Assembly (NCBI GenBank): GCA_018296165.2
Contig: JACKQL020000029.1
Coordinates: 310,001 to 374,000, forward strand
From: Termitomyces sp. T153
Lineage: Eukaryota; Basidiomycota; Agaricomycetes; Agaricales; Lyophyllaceae
DNA length: 64,000 bases
Direction of reading: 5' to 3'
Below, one piece after another: positions 12,948 through 23,900 of this stretch. Below the pieces are notes generated by a model. The model ran no database searches and was not told the DNA's origin. It saw nothing but the letters and a program-made list of their open reading frames with translations. The stretch's first letter is position 1, and each line of letters begins with the position of its first letter. The position numbers were made by a program, and so were the translations under genes.

Positions 12948-15900
12948 ATGAAAAGGCAAACCCGAGGGCTCGACCTCAGCATACGTGGTGACGAGCTCGA
13001 GAGACATAGGATCGAGCTCGAGCAGAACCTCCAGAATACCGATATCTCGCTACGGCTCTCTGCAGCTAGCGAGGATGAATACGAGGAGCCCTCCAGTGTT
13101 GAATATCCTAGACACAACTCTGGTCCAGGAGCATTTTTATCGTTTGAGATTCCGTCAAGAGACCATTATGATGGCGATACTCAAAGTCAGATTCACCCGT
13201 GGTCGTTCCGGACAAATGATGATGAAGAGGGTATTAACCCTTATGGCGCCGGGGGTTCGCTGTCCACGGCAGCACATCATGCTAGTGCACTGACGCTGAG
13301 TGCGGGTCTAGGCGGGTACCGTGCAGGAAGGCAAGATATCAGCCTAAGCGGAGCAGAGTACGACCCCGATCGACCACTGAAGGACATGATCGGCGGCATG
13401 GACCCAAAACTCAGCATGTTCGACATAGAGCCTTCCCGCTCGAGATATATGGTACTCTCAAAAGATTACATGATTTTATTTATCCCACTAAACTTTTATC
13501 TAGGGTGACCCGCTTGTCGTGGACAGCACCGCCGAGCTGGATCGCATGCTACAGACAGGGCATGTCTCACCCATCGCATCCCCCCTTCTACCATCATCTT
13601 CTAGCTCAGACTCCGAATCGGGCCATGATAACCCAAAACCCTCCACCACGCGCCCGAAACTTGCCGACTCACTCCGTCGTGTGTCTTTCTCCCCTCAGCG
13701 ACCGAGGAGCAATCCTGGGTCGCCCCGCATCTCTTCACGACAACCTCGCATTCTAAACCAAAATGAGCCATTGCCGCCAGCCGAAAAAAAGAGGACGGAT
13801 ATCTTTCCTAGTTATGGTACTCCTCGACCGCAAGTACGTCTCCAGCCCCCAACGCCTGCAAATACCAGTTACGTTGCGCAATCCCAATCGCAGTCCCAAT
13901 TTACCAAACTTGCGCGGGGTATAACACGTGAAATACAATACGCGCAGCGCGGTGAAGCATCTAAACATGCCGAGCGTAATCCATTTGACACGTCGACAGG
14001 CCATATGTCTGCGAAGCCGCAGCAGCAGACTCCCGCTCGCCCGTCAGCGATGAAACAACGCAACGCAACGCCTGGCCCAAACTTGAAGGCGAAGGTGCAT
14101 CTCCCTGATGTAACAGGTCTGACGAGTGCTGTAGAGTCGCCGATGAAACTAGGGTCAGAGTACTATGTGTATCCCGGGAGCCCTCGTGAGACAGAAGGTT
14201 TGTGACCGCTCTAGTTACAGCTTCGATGTCTTTCTGATGAACTTGTCGCAGCCCGCCTTGTAGCCATGCTCAATACTGTGCAATCAAAACTTCAGCATTT
14301 TGAAGAGGAAAACGGAATCTCGCGACGGAGAGTGAGAGAGCTCGAACTCGAACTCGAGGTGTGCAAGCGCGATGTAGCAAGGGAGAGGACACGAGTATTG
14401 GAAAGAGAAGAGGTCATTGTACAGCAGCAGCGAGATGTAAGTTTTAATGCGGCTTTACGACGTAAGGATAAGGGGAAGGGTAGAGCAAAAGATATGACTA
14501 CGGATCAGGAGGGGCTTTATCAGAAGTACAAGGAAGCTGTGGAAGGCCAGAAAGGTTTGTAGTTCGTATGTGGTCGAAGCAGAAGCTCTCACTGATTTTC
14601 ATGTCCAGCTCTCGAGGCCTTGATCACGACGCTTCGCACACATCTGACGCGGCTCACTGCAGAGCTGTCGTCGCATCGTACGCTGCTTATGGAACTCAGG
14701 GAGTTGCGCAATGCCGATGCGCAGACAATCAAGGTAAAGAGTGCTGAAGTGGAACGCTTGAGTCGAGAGGTGGAACGCTTGGGTGGGGAGGTAGAGGTCC
14801 TCCGTGGTGTGGTCGAGGAAGGACTCAGGGAACGTCGAGGTGCTCGGGAGGCTGAGGAAGTTTTAGATGAGTCGAACGTGGCAATGTCGTTGAATAAGGA
14901 GGTAGAGGAGCAAGAACAGGAGAGACAAGAAGAGGATGCACAAGTTAATGAAGAGGAAGCTGAGGAGGAACCCGAACCATTTGGTCCCACATCGATCGCT
15001 GGGCCATCGCGGAACTTGGCGAATAGAACGATGACGATACGGACGGATCAGGCAGATTTTGTGTCCTCAAACCCAGACCCTCGCTCTTTGATGCCTCTAG
15101 CACAAGCACAGGGTACGGGCACCTCAGTACAGTTCATCAATTCGGCGGAGTTTGAGCGTATTTCTGCTGAAGTGGAGGAACGGCGGTTCTTAGAGCATCA
15201 CACGATCCCGCCTGAGCCTGCACGCCCACAGTCACGTCGTGCAACTGTGGAAGACGCGTCGGATGACGAGGACGAAAAAAGGAAAGTTTCACACAAATCT
15301 GGACCTCCCCCTCGATCCCAGACAACGGCAAATCAAGAACAGAACCAGAATCGTCACCTCCAGACACCAAAGGCACGGCATCAACGCGTCCACCAGCGCA
15401 AAGACGAGACACCTTTCCCGCAGATCAGAGGTGGGCACCTTGAACGACTATTTTTTTCAGCACCCGAGCACAATGCGCACAGATGTAATGTGTGCTGTCG
15501 CCGGAGACGTGCTAATGCAGATGAAGATGAAGAAATGTCTTGGCTACCGCCGCGATTCAAGGGAATGAGGAAAGAGGAGGAGGAAGAGAGCACAGAGGAA
15601 GAGAAGGTTGAAGATACAGAGGATGAGGATGAAGGATTCGCGGATGAGGAGGAAAGGCGGCCTCAGGTAGCAGGTGGTCAACAAAAGGAAGAGCAAAAAT
15701 ACTGGAGACTTCGGGGGCTGCGGGAGGGGCTGCCGCCTCAGACGGTGGTTGCAAGGGTGATCCGAGAACTGGAGGACGATTTCACGCACTATAAAGGGTA
15801 AACCAATCCAGCTTTGATATTCTAAGCGCGTTTCTGAAATCTTCGTTGCAAGGGTCTATGTGGAACTGGCTGAACAATATAAAGACATGGATCCTGTGTC

Positions 15901-16217
15901 CGACGTAGCCCGTAGGAACCTTCTTGCAAAACATCTGCGGGAGGTCATAGACGTTCTTGAGCAGAAAGTAAGTCATTCGCTCTTTGCGATGAGATGTTTT
16001 GATTTTCGATCTTGTCCAGGGCGACCAAATCGCAGCGCTTTATGACCTTTTGACATTCAAAGACAAACCAGTCGAGGAATCAGTGGTGCCACCGAGGAGG
16101 TTGACTGAGACCTCTGCTAAAACGCCTGCGGGACGTATGGTCTCGACGACAACCGTTCCTTCCACGTTGAACGGCCGAAGCGCAGGAATCAGACGGCAGC
16201 ATAGGGCGTTTGCATAA
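12948..16217 (+). CDS. Spindle pole body protein with Cep57 microtubule-binding domain (Ppc89-like)
   Basis: Six exons (12948-13451, 13504-14197, 14252-14554, 14609-15797, 15853-15967, 16020-16217) give 1000 residues. The N-terminal 400 residues are low-complexity and Ser/Pro-rich. A coiled coil follows (about residues 400-600), starting ARLVAMLNTVQSKLQHFEEE and continuing with heptads such as VERLSREVERLGGEVEVLRG. A long acidic linker leads to a C-terminal block with HNAHRCNVCCRRRR, a highly charged Glu stretch, then VVARVIRELEDDFTHYKGVYVELAEQYKDMD and LREVIDVLEQKGDQIAALYDLL. That last block matches the Cep57-type microtubule-binding domain found in fission yeast Ppc89, a spindle pole body scaffold. 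Family assignment rests on the C-terminal motif; the long disordered regions cannot be compared by eye. Confidence 0.8.
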
Positions 16218-16502
16218 GTGTTGTTTTGTTCAATGGATTGAAAAATTTGCCTTGAAGTATCAATTGATCTTGACAGATTTGATTTATTCTGTCTGGGTTT
16301 CATGTCAGAAGATGATCAAATTTATGTATAATTCTTGTACATACAGACATTGTAGCTTGTAGAACAGACGTGATATATATACAGTCTTCCATGCCGAAGC
16401 AATATTCGAGCTTACAGTTGTCTTGTCGGCGCGACTATAATGGATCTTCCTTTGTTTCATTAATTGAAAAGAGCATCATGTCTATCTCTAAGCTGGGTGT
16501 GA

Positions 16503-19500
16503 TCAGGTTTTCCGCCGTTTGTTGCGACCGCCCCCTTCCTCCATCTCGGCAGCCCTCTTGCTCTTCTGCCCGGCAATCCTCATGTACTCCTTCTTCTTCT
16601 CTTTCTCCTTCTCGCTCTTGAACGCCTCCTCTTTAGCGAGCTTTTTGCGCCTCTCTTGCTTCTTTTCATCCTTTTTCTCTTTCCGCCGTGCCACTTGATC
16701 CTTGCGCAGAGCCCGTATTTGCTGTAGCAACGCTACAGCCTTCCGTTCTTCAGGTTCCATCACTACGGCACGCTTCTGGAGATATGTCTGCCCACGCTGT
16801 GGAAGCATAACTTTGGGTTTTGAGGCGTACGGCAAGGCGGCCTGCAACTTTTTCGGTACGACGAGGGGGTTGAAACGTCGTGCCGGTCGCTCGATTGGCT
16901 TGTATGTCGAATTGACATTAAGCGGGGTCTTTAGCCCTTCGTCACGCCGCACCTGGCCCGTGAGACGCATACCCGTCCATTTCCCCTTGTCCGAGAGTAG
17001 TAGAGATGTCACAGGATTATAATACTTGCGAGGTTGGACAGAATACCATGCCCGGAGGAAGATGATATCTGATTACTTGGTGACTCAGGGGATGAAGAAG
17101 CACAAAGGTAAACTTACCGCTCTTCAACACTTTGTCTTCAAAAGTTGCCCTAAACGCCCCATCTGGCTTTGGCAAGGCCTTTTTGATCTGTCCTCTGATG
17201 CCTGAAACAGTCCTGATATTGGCACCTTCGAATTTGACAACCTCCAGAGCGCTATTGAACATGTCTTTGACGAACGCTGTGTTCTTGAAGATTTTATAGG
17301 GCACGCCTGTCAGTTTTATTTTCTTGACAATCTTCACTGACCGATCAATATTAAGCACTACGCCAGTCGCGCTAATCCGAAAACCCGGGCTGGATCCATC
17401 GAGGGAGTTAAAGGCACAGAACCCTGTATTCGGGAGTGAAACCGGCCCGTAGAACGTCGCATAGCAATGCATGTGTTCCGGTGTGTACTTGAGCATGCGC
17501 ATGCGAATCGAGTGATCGTCGAGCGAGTATATCGGTACTGTCTGGAAACGACGCCACCCCACCGAGATGATGAGTGGGTCGTTGTTCTTCAGGGTACGAG
17601 TGAACCATCGGTGACGCTTGATGCGCACTTGCACAAATCCGAAGCGCTCCTCGGCCGGGAGTAGCCCGCCGATTATGAGCGGATAGGTGGGGTCGAAGTT
17701 CTCGATGAGTTCGCAGGGGACGTCGACGAGCTCGATGCGAACATATTGTCCAGGGCGGAAGCCTTCAATGAGGGTCCGTGCTTCTGAGTCAATGGCTTCG
17801 AATTCAGCACGATTCAAAGCAAGCTGGCGGGCGATTTCGTCCTTTTTCTCCTCATAAAAGTCCAATTTGGTGGACTCGGGGTCGTCATATTGCGCATCGA
17901 ATTTCCGCTTGAGAGCCTCCTTTTTAGCTGCGAGGGCTGCTGCAGGGTCTACTTCTTCGCCCTCTTGATCGTCGCCACTTTCGTTTCCATTTTCATCGTC
18001 CTCATTGTCGTGGAACTTCTCATCTTCTGGAGGATCGTCGTCTCCCGTGATGAACAGATGCCGTATTGAGTCCAGCATCTCTTCATCCTCCCAACGCTTT
18101 AACTCGTCCCCATCAAGATTCTCTTTGCTCCGGTCCAAGATCTCCTCATCTCCTGCACCTGCTTTCTTTTTTATTTGGAAGAAATCATCTACCATCTCAT
18201 CCTCGGCCTCCGGCACCTCTTCCACACCATCACGCAGGATCTCTTCAGGCGAGAGTTCTGACTGATAGATCAATTTCATCCAATCCTTCCGGCGGGCCTT
18301 GCGGGCTTGCACACGTGCCGCTAGATTTTGCTTCCATCCGGGCGTCTCACCTTCGTCACCTTCACTGGCTTCATCGTCCTCGTCGGGTATGTCCTCATCG
18401 TCCTCATCGTCGAAACGGACCCTGACTTGATTGTCGTCATCGTTGTCGTTTCCAAGGTCGGAGTCACTTTCTGCATACTCGACCTCCGTACGTTGCTTGG
18501 AAGAGGAAGGGATAGAGCGCATGGGCTGACGTAGAGACATGCGGCCAGTGTTGGTGCCTCGTAGCTGAGATGATGACGCCTGATTGTTCTCTTGATCTTC
18601 ATCCTCGTCTGAATCGAAATTCTCTTCCCCATCGAAATCACTCTCTTCGCCGTCGAATTCTTCCTCGTCTTCACTTTCCATGTCCACCTCTTTTTCTTCA
18701 ACAGAAAGGTTTTTCGATGATGATCCTAGTAGCCGAATGTGGCTTTTGGCGACGACATCTTCGAGAGTGGCCTGTGCATCCTGGAGGTCCATGACCATCT
18801 GCTCGCCTTCGCCCTGTACGACTGTAAACTGATAAATTTCTGCCTGACGGTCGAACCAAATGGATGCTCACCATCATCATTTCCACGCGTGAAGCTGCCC
18901 GGGACATTAATCCAAACCGCATCCTTGTCATACATCACACCGCCAACATCACTCATAGGCGCATGCAGAACCAGTTTTTTCTTTTCGCTAAGCTTCCTCT
19001 TCTTCTCCTGTTCTGGATCTGACCCAGGGAGTGGGCACGGATCACCTAGCGCCTCCACACTTTTCACCGGCAGATCACCCACACCTGGAACATGCACCCT
19101 TGCTCCGGTCCGCAAATGGGTGCCGCGCACGTACCCATACATTGTGACCGTCCGATCGCACTTGCCGTCTGATGTACGTATCTGCTCCCGGGGCGTGAGG
19201 TCCTCGATGCGGTCTGCGAGGATATAGGTATGGGCGTTTCGAAATACGAGGGGACGGAATTTCATCACGGAGATGAAGCGCGAGAGGTTGAGGATCTCTG
19301 AGTCGGGATATCGTCCGTTTAGTACGCCTGAGAGGTAGAAGAGTTTTGCGCCGGCGTATATTTCGGTCCAGAAACGCTTTTTGAGTGCCTTTTTGGTAGT
19401 ACGAAGAGTAGCGGCTTTTTTGATGAGGTCAAGGTGGGTTAGGACACCGATGACTTTGGGGAAACCGTGTGCTTGGAGGATGTTGAGGAACTCGAATGTT

Positions 19501-20045
19501 TCCTGGAAGATGATGAGTACTTGTGTGTGCACTTTGTAAGCCGACACAGACCATTTCGAAACCAAAGGAGCCGTCGATCATGAGGAGGACGAGGTCAGCG
19601 ATTTTGCCGATATCGATCATGCTGTTGAGGTCGTTATTGCATTCGATGAACGTCAGCCGTCGTTTTTTTCCGCTGACGACCGTGATGGGACCCTTGGCAT
19701 CGTTTAAAGTCTGCTTTGAGTATCTTCTCACAAGACTCTTGAGTAAAGTAGTCTTGCCCACACCGGGGGGGCCCACGATGGCGACAATGACGGGTGGTGG
19801 TTCGTCGTCGGGTGTGCGATTGACTAGAGGCACATGAAGTCGGGTTTGGTCACGCTCGACGTTCCGCCTCCCCTGCCGATCTGCACGACGGCCTGATTTC
19901 GGTGCGAAAGCCTGGATAGAATGTAGGTCGATGACGAGGATGAATCGGACTGCCGAGTTACCTTTTCGTTGAACCCTTTCTGCTTCTCCTTGCCCTTTCC
20001 CTTGTCCTTCTTCTCACGATGCGGCTTGTGGGGTCTATCCTCCAT
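16503..20045 (-). CDS. BMS1: Ribosome biogenesis GTPase BMS1
   Basis: Bms1 is a GTPase of the small-subunit processome that works with Rcl1 in early 18S rRNA processing in the nucleolus. Five exons (20045-19962, 19911-19552, 19502-18872, 18821-17118, 17068-16503) give 1114 residues with phase-compatible joins. The start [17 protein letters not shown] is typical. The P-loop GPPGVGKTT lies at about residues 75-83. [10 protein letters not shown] gives the G4-like region. The AARP2CN-type domain follows, then a long acidic middle ([16 protein letters not shown] and similar). The C-terminal domain carries [38 protein letters not shown] and [20 protein letters not shown]. The end is Lys-rich, as usual. 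Length is close to the yeast protein. The promoter region contains the 154-bp tandem array that starts 180 bp upstream. Confidence 0.96.
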
Positions 20046-20224
20046 TTGACTCTGTAGAGTGCATAAGCAACACCTTTGTATCGAGACAAACAGTCCTCAC
20101 TTTGGTGATTATCGCGGTGGAGCGACAAGCCTAGGAAAAGCAAGCGCTCCTAAGAGCATCAAGTAAATTACTTGGGCGCGACCCGCTGCAAAAGTAAATA
20201 TGCACAAACATTGGAATCTCGACA

Positions 20225-20915
20225 CGAGCGATTGAGGAAAAACACTCCTGACGCCTTCCCAAGCACTCAGCTACGATTGGCTTCACACATGGATACATAT
20301 TGGACTGTTGTCTCAAGCTGTCATGTTTCTTTGCTTGATGCTTCTGGAATATTGGAAGCACGGTCTCCTCGTCGGACACGAGCGATTGAGGAAAAACACT
20401 CCTGACGCCTTCCCAAGCACTCAGCCACGATTGGCTTCACACATGGATACATATTGGACTGTTGTCTCAAGCTGTCATGTTTCTTTGCTTGATGCTTCTG
20501 GAATATTGGAAGCACGGTCTCCTCGTCGGACACGAGCGATTGAGGAAAAACACTCCTGACGCCTTCCCAAGCACTCAGCCACGATTGGCTTCACACATGG
20601 ATACATATTGGACTGTTGTCTCAAGCTGTCATGTTTCTTTGCTTGATGCTTCTGGAATATTGGAAGCACGGTCTCCTCGTCGGACACGAGCGATTGAGGA
20701 AAAACACTCCTGACGCCTTCCCAAGCACTCAGCCACGATTGGCTTCACACATGGATACATATTGGACTGTTGTCTCAAGCTGTCATGTTTCTTTGCTTGA
20801 TGCTTCTGGAATATTGGAAGCACGGTCTCCTCGTCGGACACGAGCGATTGAGGAAAAACACTCCTGACGCCTTCCCCGGGCACTCAGCCACGATTGGCAT
20901 CACATATAGATACAT
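20225..20915. repeat. Tandem array of a 154-bp unit, 4 full copies plus a partial fifth
   Basis: Units begin at 20225, 20379, 20533, 20687 and 20841, each opening CGAGCGATTGAGGAAAAACA and closing CTCCTCGTCGGACA. Copies 2-4 look identical and copy 1 differs at one base (CAGCTACG against CAGCCACG). The fifth copy is intact for about 36 bases, then diverges (CTTCCCCGGGCACTC) and fades by about 20915. 154 is not a multiple of three, so the reading frame rotates each unit. Short frames of 70-83 codons therefore recur on both strands and are unlikely to be genes. The array lies between the divergent BMS1 and small-secreted-protein genes. Confidence 0.97.
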
Positions 20916-21150
20916 AAATTCCTAGCCGTCATCTTGAACGATATCGACACGAACCAGATTCGGACAGTTGTGATGCTTCTGGTCGTCGAGCACGCGCTCT
21001 TCTTTAGAAGCTGCCGTCAATTGCAATCCATGCATCGAATCCTGATCGTCGTCGTCGCCGCAGTAAACAGACATGAATATTATAATCTTCACACATAAAA
21101 AGACCCCGACCATCAATCGACTGTGTCCCAGTTCACGACCGCACCACCAA

Positions 21151-21501
21151 ATGAAAGTACATACACCCCCCTCACTCGCCGCTTCTCACCGTACTCAAAT
21201 ACTCCCCTACTCTGTAGATCGTACCCGTCATCGCCCTATTCGCCGCCCTAGTCAGCGCAGGACCCACCAACCGTGCCACCGTACGCTCCCGCTTGTCTTA
21301 TCACACATACTGATGTTGAGAGTATCCCGGGAACGGAAACAGCAGGCGTGCACGCCGTCTGCGTGTACGTGCGACGGGGTCGAGCGTCAGTTCTGCGGTG
21401 ACCCCTCCGTTGACCCGAATTGTCTTGTGGGCCACGTCTATTCGTGCTATACGACGGGTGAAACGTGCTTGTGGGGACCCAGTAATACTTGCTATTGGTG
21501 A
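21151..21501 (+). CDS. Small secreted cysteine-rich protein
   Basis: A 75-residue protein is encoded by three exons (21151-21156, 21218-21280, 21343-21501). The first exon codes only for MK, and the intron begins GTACAT and ends CTGTAG. Joined, the N-terminus MKIVPVIALFAALVSAGPT is a clean signal peptide. The mature part has eight cysteines, in the order ACTPSACTCDGVERQFCGD, then NCLVGHVYSCYTTGETCLWG and NTCYW at the end. No catalytic motif is visible. Similar short secreted proteins are common in Agaricomycetes and are often described only as candidate effectors or fruiting-body proteins; I do not assign a role. The two tiny 5' exons make this gene easy to miss. Confidence 0.72.
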   Translation: MKVHTPPSLAASHRTQILPYSVDRTRHRPIRRPSQRRTHQPCHRTLPLVLSHILMLRVSRERKQQACTPSACTCDGVERQFCGDPSVDPNCLVGHVYSCYTTGETCLWGPSNTCYW

Positions 21502-21628
21502 AGAGTAGTGGCGTTGCGTGCGATGTTTTATAAAAGTTTTCGTTACAACGTGGACTATAAACATCCATGTTCTTTCCGCTACATCCGCATCCTAGTGGAC
21601 TATAAACAGCTTCCGTAAATTGTACATT

Positions 21629-23649
21629 CTACAACTTTGCGTCCTTGAGATCAGCCTTGCGTGCAGCCTCCATCATGTCCCTGATCTCGGTCGCAGCCTC
21701 TGCGAGGTAATGCTTAAAGACCTCTGTGCGGCGCTTGAGAGAGGTGATGGTCCAGCGGATGTAGTTGTCGCCGATGGAGTAGGAGAGGCCGTAGCCGTCG
21801 GGTACGACTGTGGGGGCGTGAGACGAAAGGAAAGAAAAAGACAGGGGGGCGACAGACCTTCACCATAGCCCCATCCGTCAAAGAAGGGGGTGCTAAGCTG
21901 GCTAGTGCTGAGTTCCCAGTGGCTGGACTTTGCAAATGCGTCGTCGGCGAGGAGCTCGGGGACTTGCTCGCCGTCGTCGGTCTTGACGACCTTTTTGAGG
22001 CCAAACATGTGGCGGTCTACGCCCTGGGCGTCGGCGGCCCATGCTGCGTACTTGATGTGGCGGGCGGCGGCCTTGCGGAAGAGGTCGCGGATCTGCTGGG
22101 GCGTGTGCTGGGGGTTGGGGGAGGAGAGGGGCGAGGCGAGCATGGCTTCGACGAATGCGCGGGCTTCGGAGGAGAGGGAGCGGATTGTTTCTGTGCGGCC
22201 GCGCTGGAACTTGCGGGTCTGGGCGGACTCGTAGGTGACGGCCATGCGGTTTGTGAGTTTGTGGAAGGCGAGCTGTTTGGTGAGCTGGGCCCAGGCGTCG
22301 GGCGAGATGGAGTGGGATTTCATGTAGTTTTTGCCGTAGCCTTCGTAGTGTTGGACCTGGGGCAGTGTGAGTGTGTTAGTTGGTGGTTTGGTTGCGCGAC
22401 GCACCTGGAGATCGTGCTTGGAGACGAGCTCGTCAAAGTTCTTCTCGGCCTGCTGGATGAGGGCGTAGACGGTGGCGTCGGTGTTGAAGACGATCTCGGT
22501 GGGGGCAGGGAGGTCGGTGGCGGCGGAGGCGGGGAGGGCGGGGCCGAGGTCGACTTTGGCGTGGGCGAGGGAGGCGAGGACGTACTCGTTCATGCGGAGA
22601 GTGGGCGTGCCGTCCATGCACGAGTGCTCGCCGCAAAAGGCAGAGCGGCCGTTTTCGTAGACGATGACTGGAGAGGGTCAGTGCGGGCAGACGCAGGGAG
22701 GCAGACACTCACGCTGGTGCTTGTCGAACCAGCGGTTGCGGCCGTCGCCGACCCACGAGTTCCAGGAAATGTCCTCGCGGGTGACGGGGGCGGACTCGTC
22801 GAGGCAGACGACGATCATGGCGCTGTCGATGAGGCGGGCCTTGTCGGCGTTGCCTGGGACGGCGAGGAGGGCGGCGCGGGCGTGGGTCCAGCGGTCGCGG
22901 TTGTCGGAGGTGAGGGCGCCGACGGGGGTGCCGTGGGTGGCGGCGGTGTCGCGGATGCGCGCAAACTGGAGCTCGAGCTCGGCGGCGGAGAGCTCGGCGC
23001 CGGTGGCCGGGTGGGCGAGGGGCACGACGAAGAAGCGGTTCTTGCGCACGACGACGACGTGGTTGTGCGCCGCGGCGGCGAACTTGGCGGCGGTGTCGGA
23101 CGGGATGGCCGGGAAGCGCGTCGCGTGGAACAGCCATTTGTACGACGCCATGCACAGCGGCGTGTCCCGCACCTTTTCTGGCTCCAGCGTCCCCGACTCC
23201 ACCAGCGCCCGGAACGGCAGCATCGCCTTGACCAGCTGTGCCGCAGACGACGCGCTGCTGTGGCGCGCAGGGTGCGCAACGTGCACGTAAAAGTACGACA
23301 CATACACCACCACCGGGTCGCGGTAGCCCAGGTACGCCACGTCGTCCCACCACTCGCTCAGCCAGTTCCCGTCCACCGCCGCCGCACGCTCCTTCAGCCG
23401 CTGCTGCAGCACCGACGACTGCGGCGACGCGAGGAACGCCTCCGCCAGCGACTTGCTCTGGGCCAGCTGCGCCCGCGTCAGCAGCGGAGCGAGCGACTCG
23501 ATGTACTTGGTCACCGTGCTCTCGAGCGCCGGCACAGGGAGCGCCGGCAGCGACGCCTGGAACCGCAGCATCGGCGGCGCAGAGCTGTGTGTGTTCTTTT
23601 TCGCCATTGTACAACTTCTCAGAGGTCGCCGTGCAGCTGCCCGAAACAT
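21629..23649 (-). CDS. CAT2: Carnitine O-acetyltransferase, dual mitochondrial/peroxisomal
   Basis: The enzyme moves acetyl groups between CoA and carnitine for export of acetyl units from peroxisomes and import into mitochondria. Four exons (23649-22713, 22667-22405, 22356-21858, 21807-21629) give 625 residues from the first ATG. The catalytic His is in CGEHSCMDGTPT (His about 327). Other choline/carnitine acyltransferase blocks are GNWLSEWWDDVAYLGYRDPVVV, GTPVGALTSDNRDRW, WVGDGRNRWFDKHQ, LTNRMAVTYESAQTRKF and DGYGLSYSIGDNYIRW. The first ATG gives an Arg-rich N-terminus (MFRAAARRPLRSCT), like a mitochondrial presequence. A second ATG at 23607 starts MAKKNTHSS. The last residues are DAKL, ending in the PTS1 peroxisomal signal AKL. 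The yeast CAT2 gene uses the same two-start scheme. The gene is much more GC-rich than its neighbours. Confidence 0.93.
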
Positions 23650-23900
23650 CTTGTACTCTACTGCGACTTGCCATCTTTTTATGCTCCCTGTCCGGTTATG
23701 GTTTGCCCGGCTCATGTGTTTTATCGGTCCGAGATCGAACATCCCGTGCCAATTCAAATTCAAAAGGGTATATCTTATTGGTGCCATATATTCAATAGGA
23801 CTTGGCGTCCGAAACCAGTATCCGACTGCCGCTAGCGTACCATAATTACCAAATACATACTCATGACAGCACCTGTTATCGTCCGAGTGAGCACGCACCA

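Noticed and set aside
20308..20867. Repeated 70-83 codon frames on both strands of the 154-bp array
   Set aside because: They recur because the unit lacks stops; the unit length is not a multiple of three and there are no start-context or protein features.
21919..23835. A 638-codon open frame on the plus strand
   Set aside because: It lies antisense to the GC-rich carnitine acetyltransferase, spans that gene's introns and has a Gly/Val/Arg-biased composition. It is a by-product of codon bias on the other strand.
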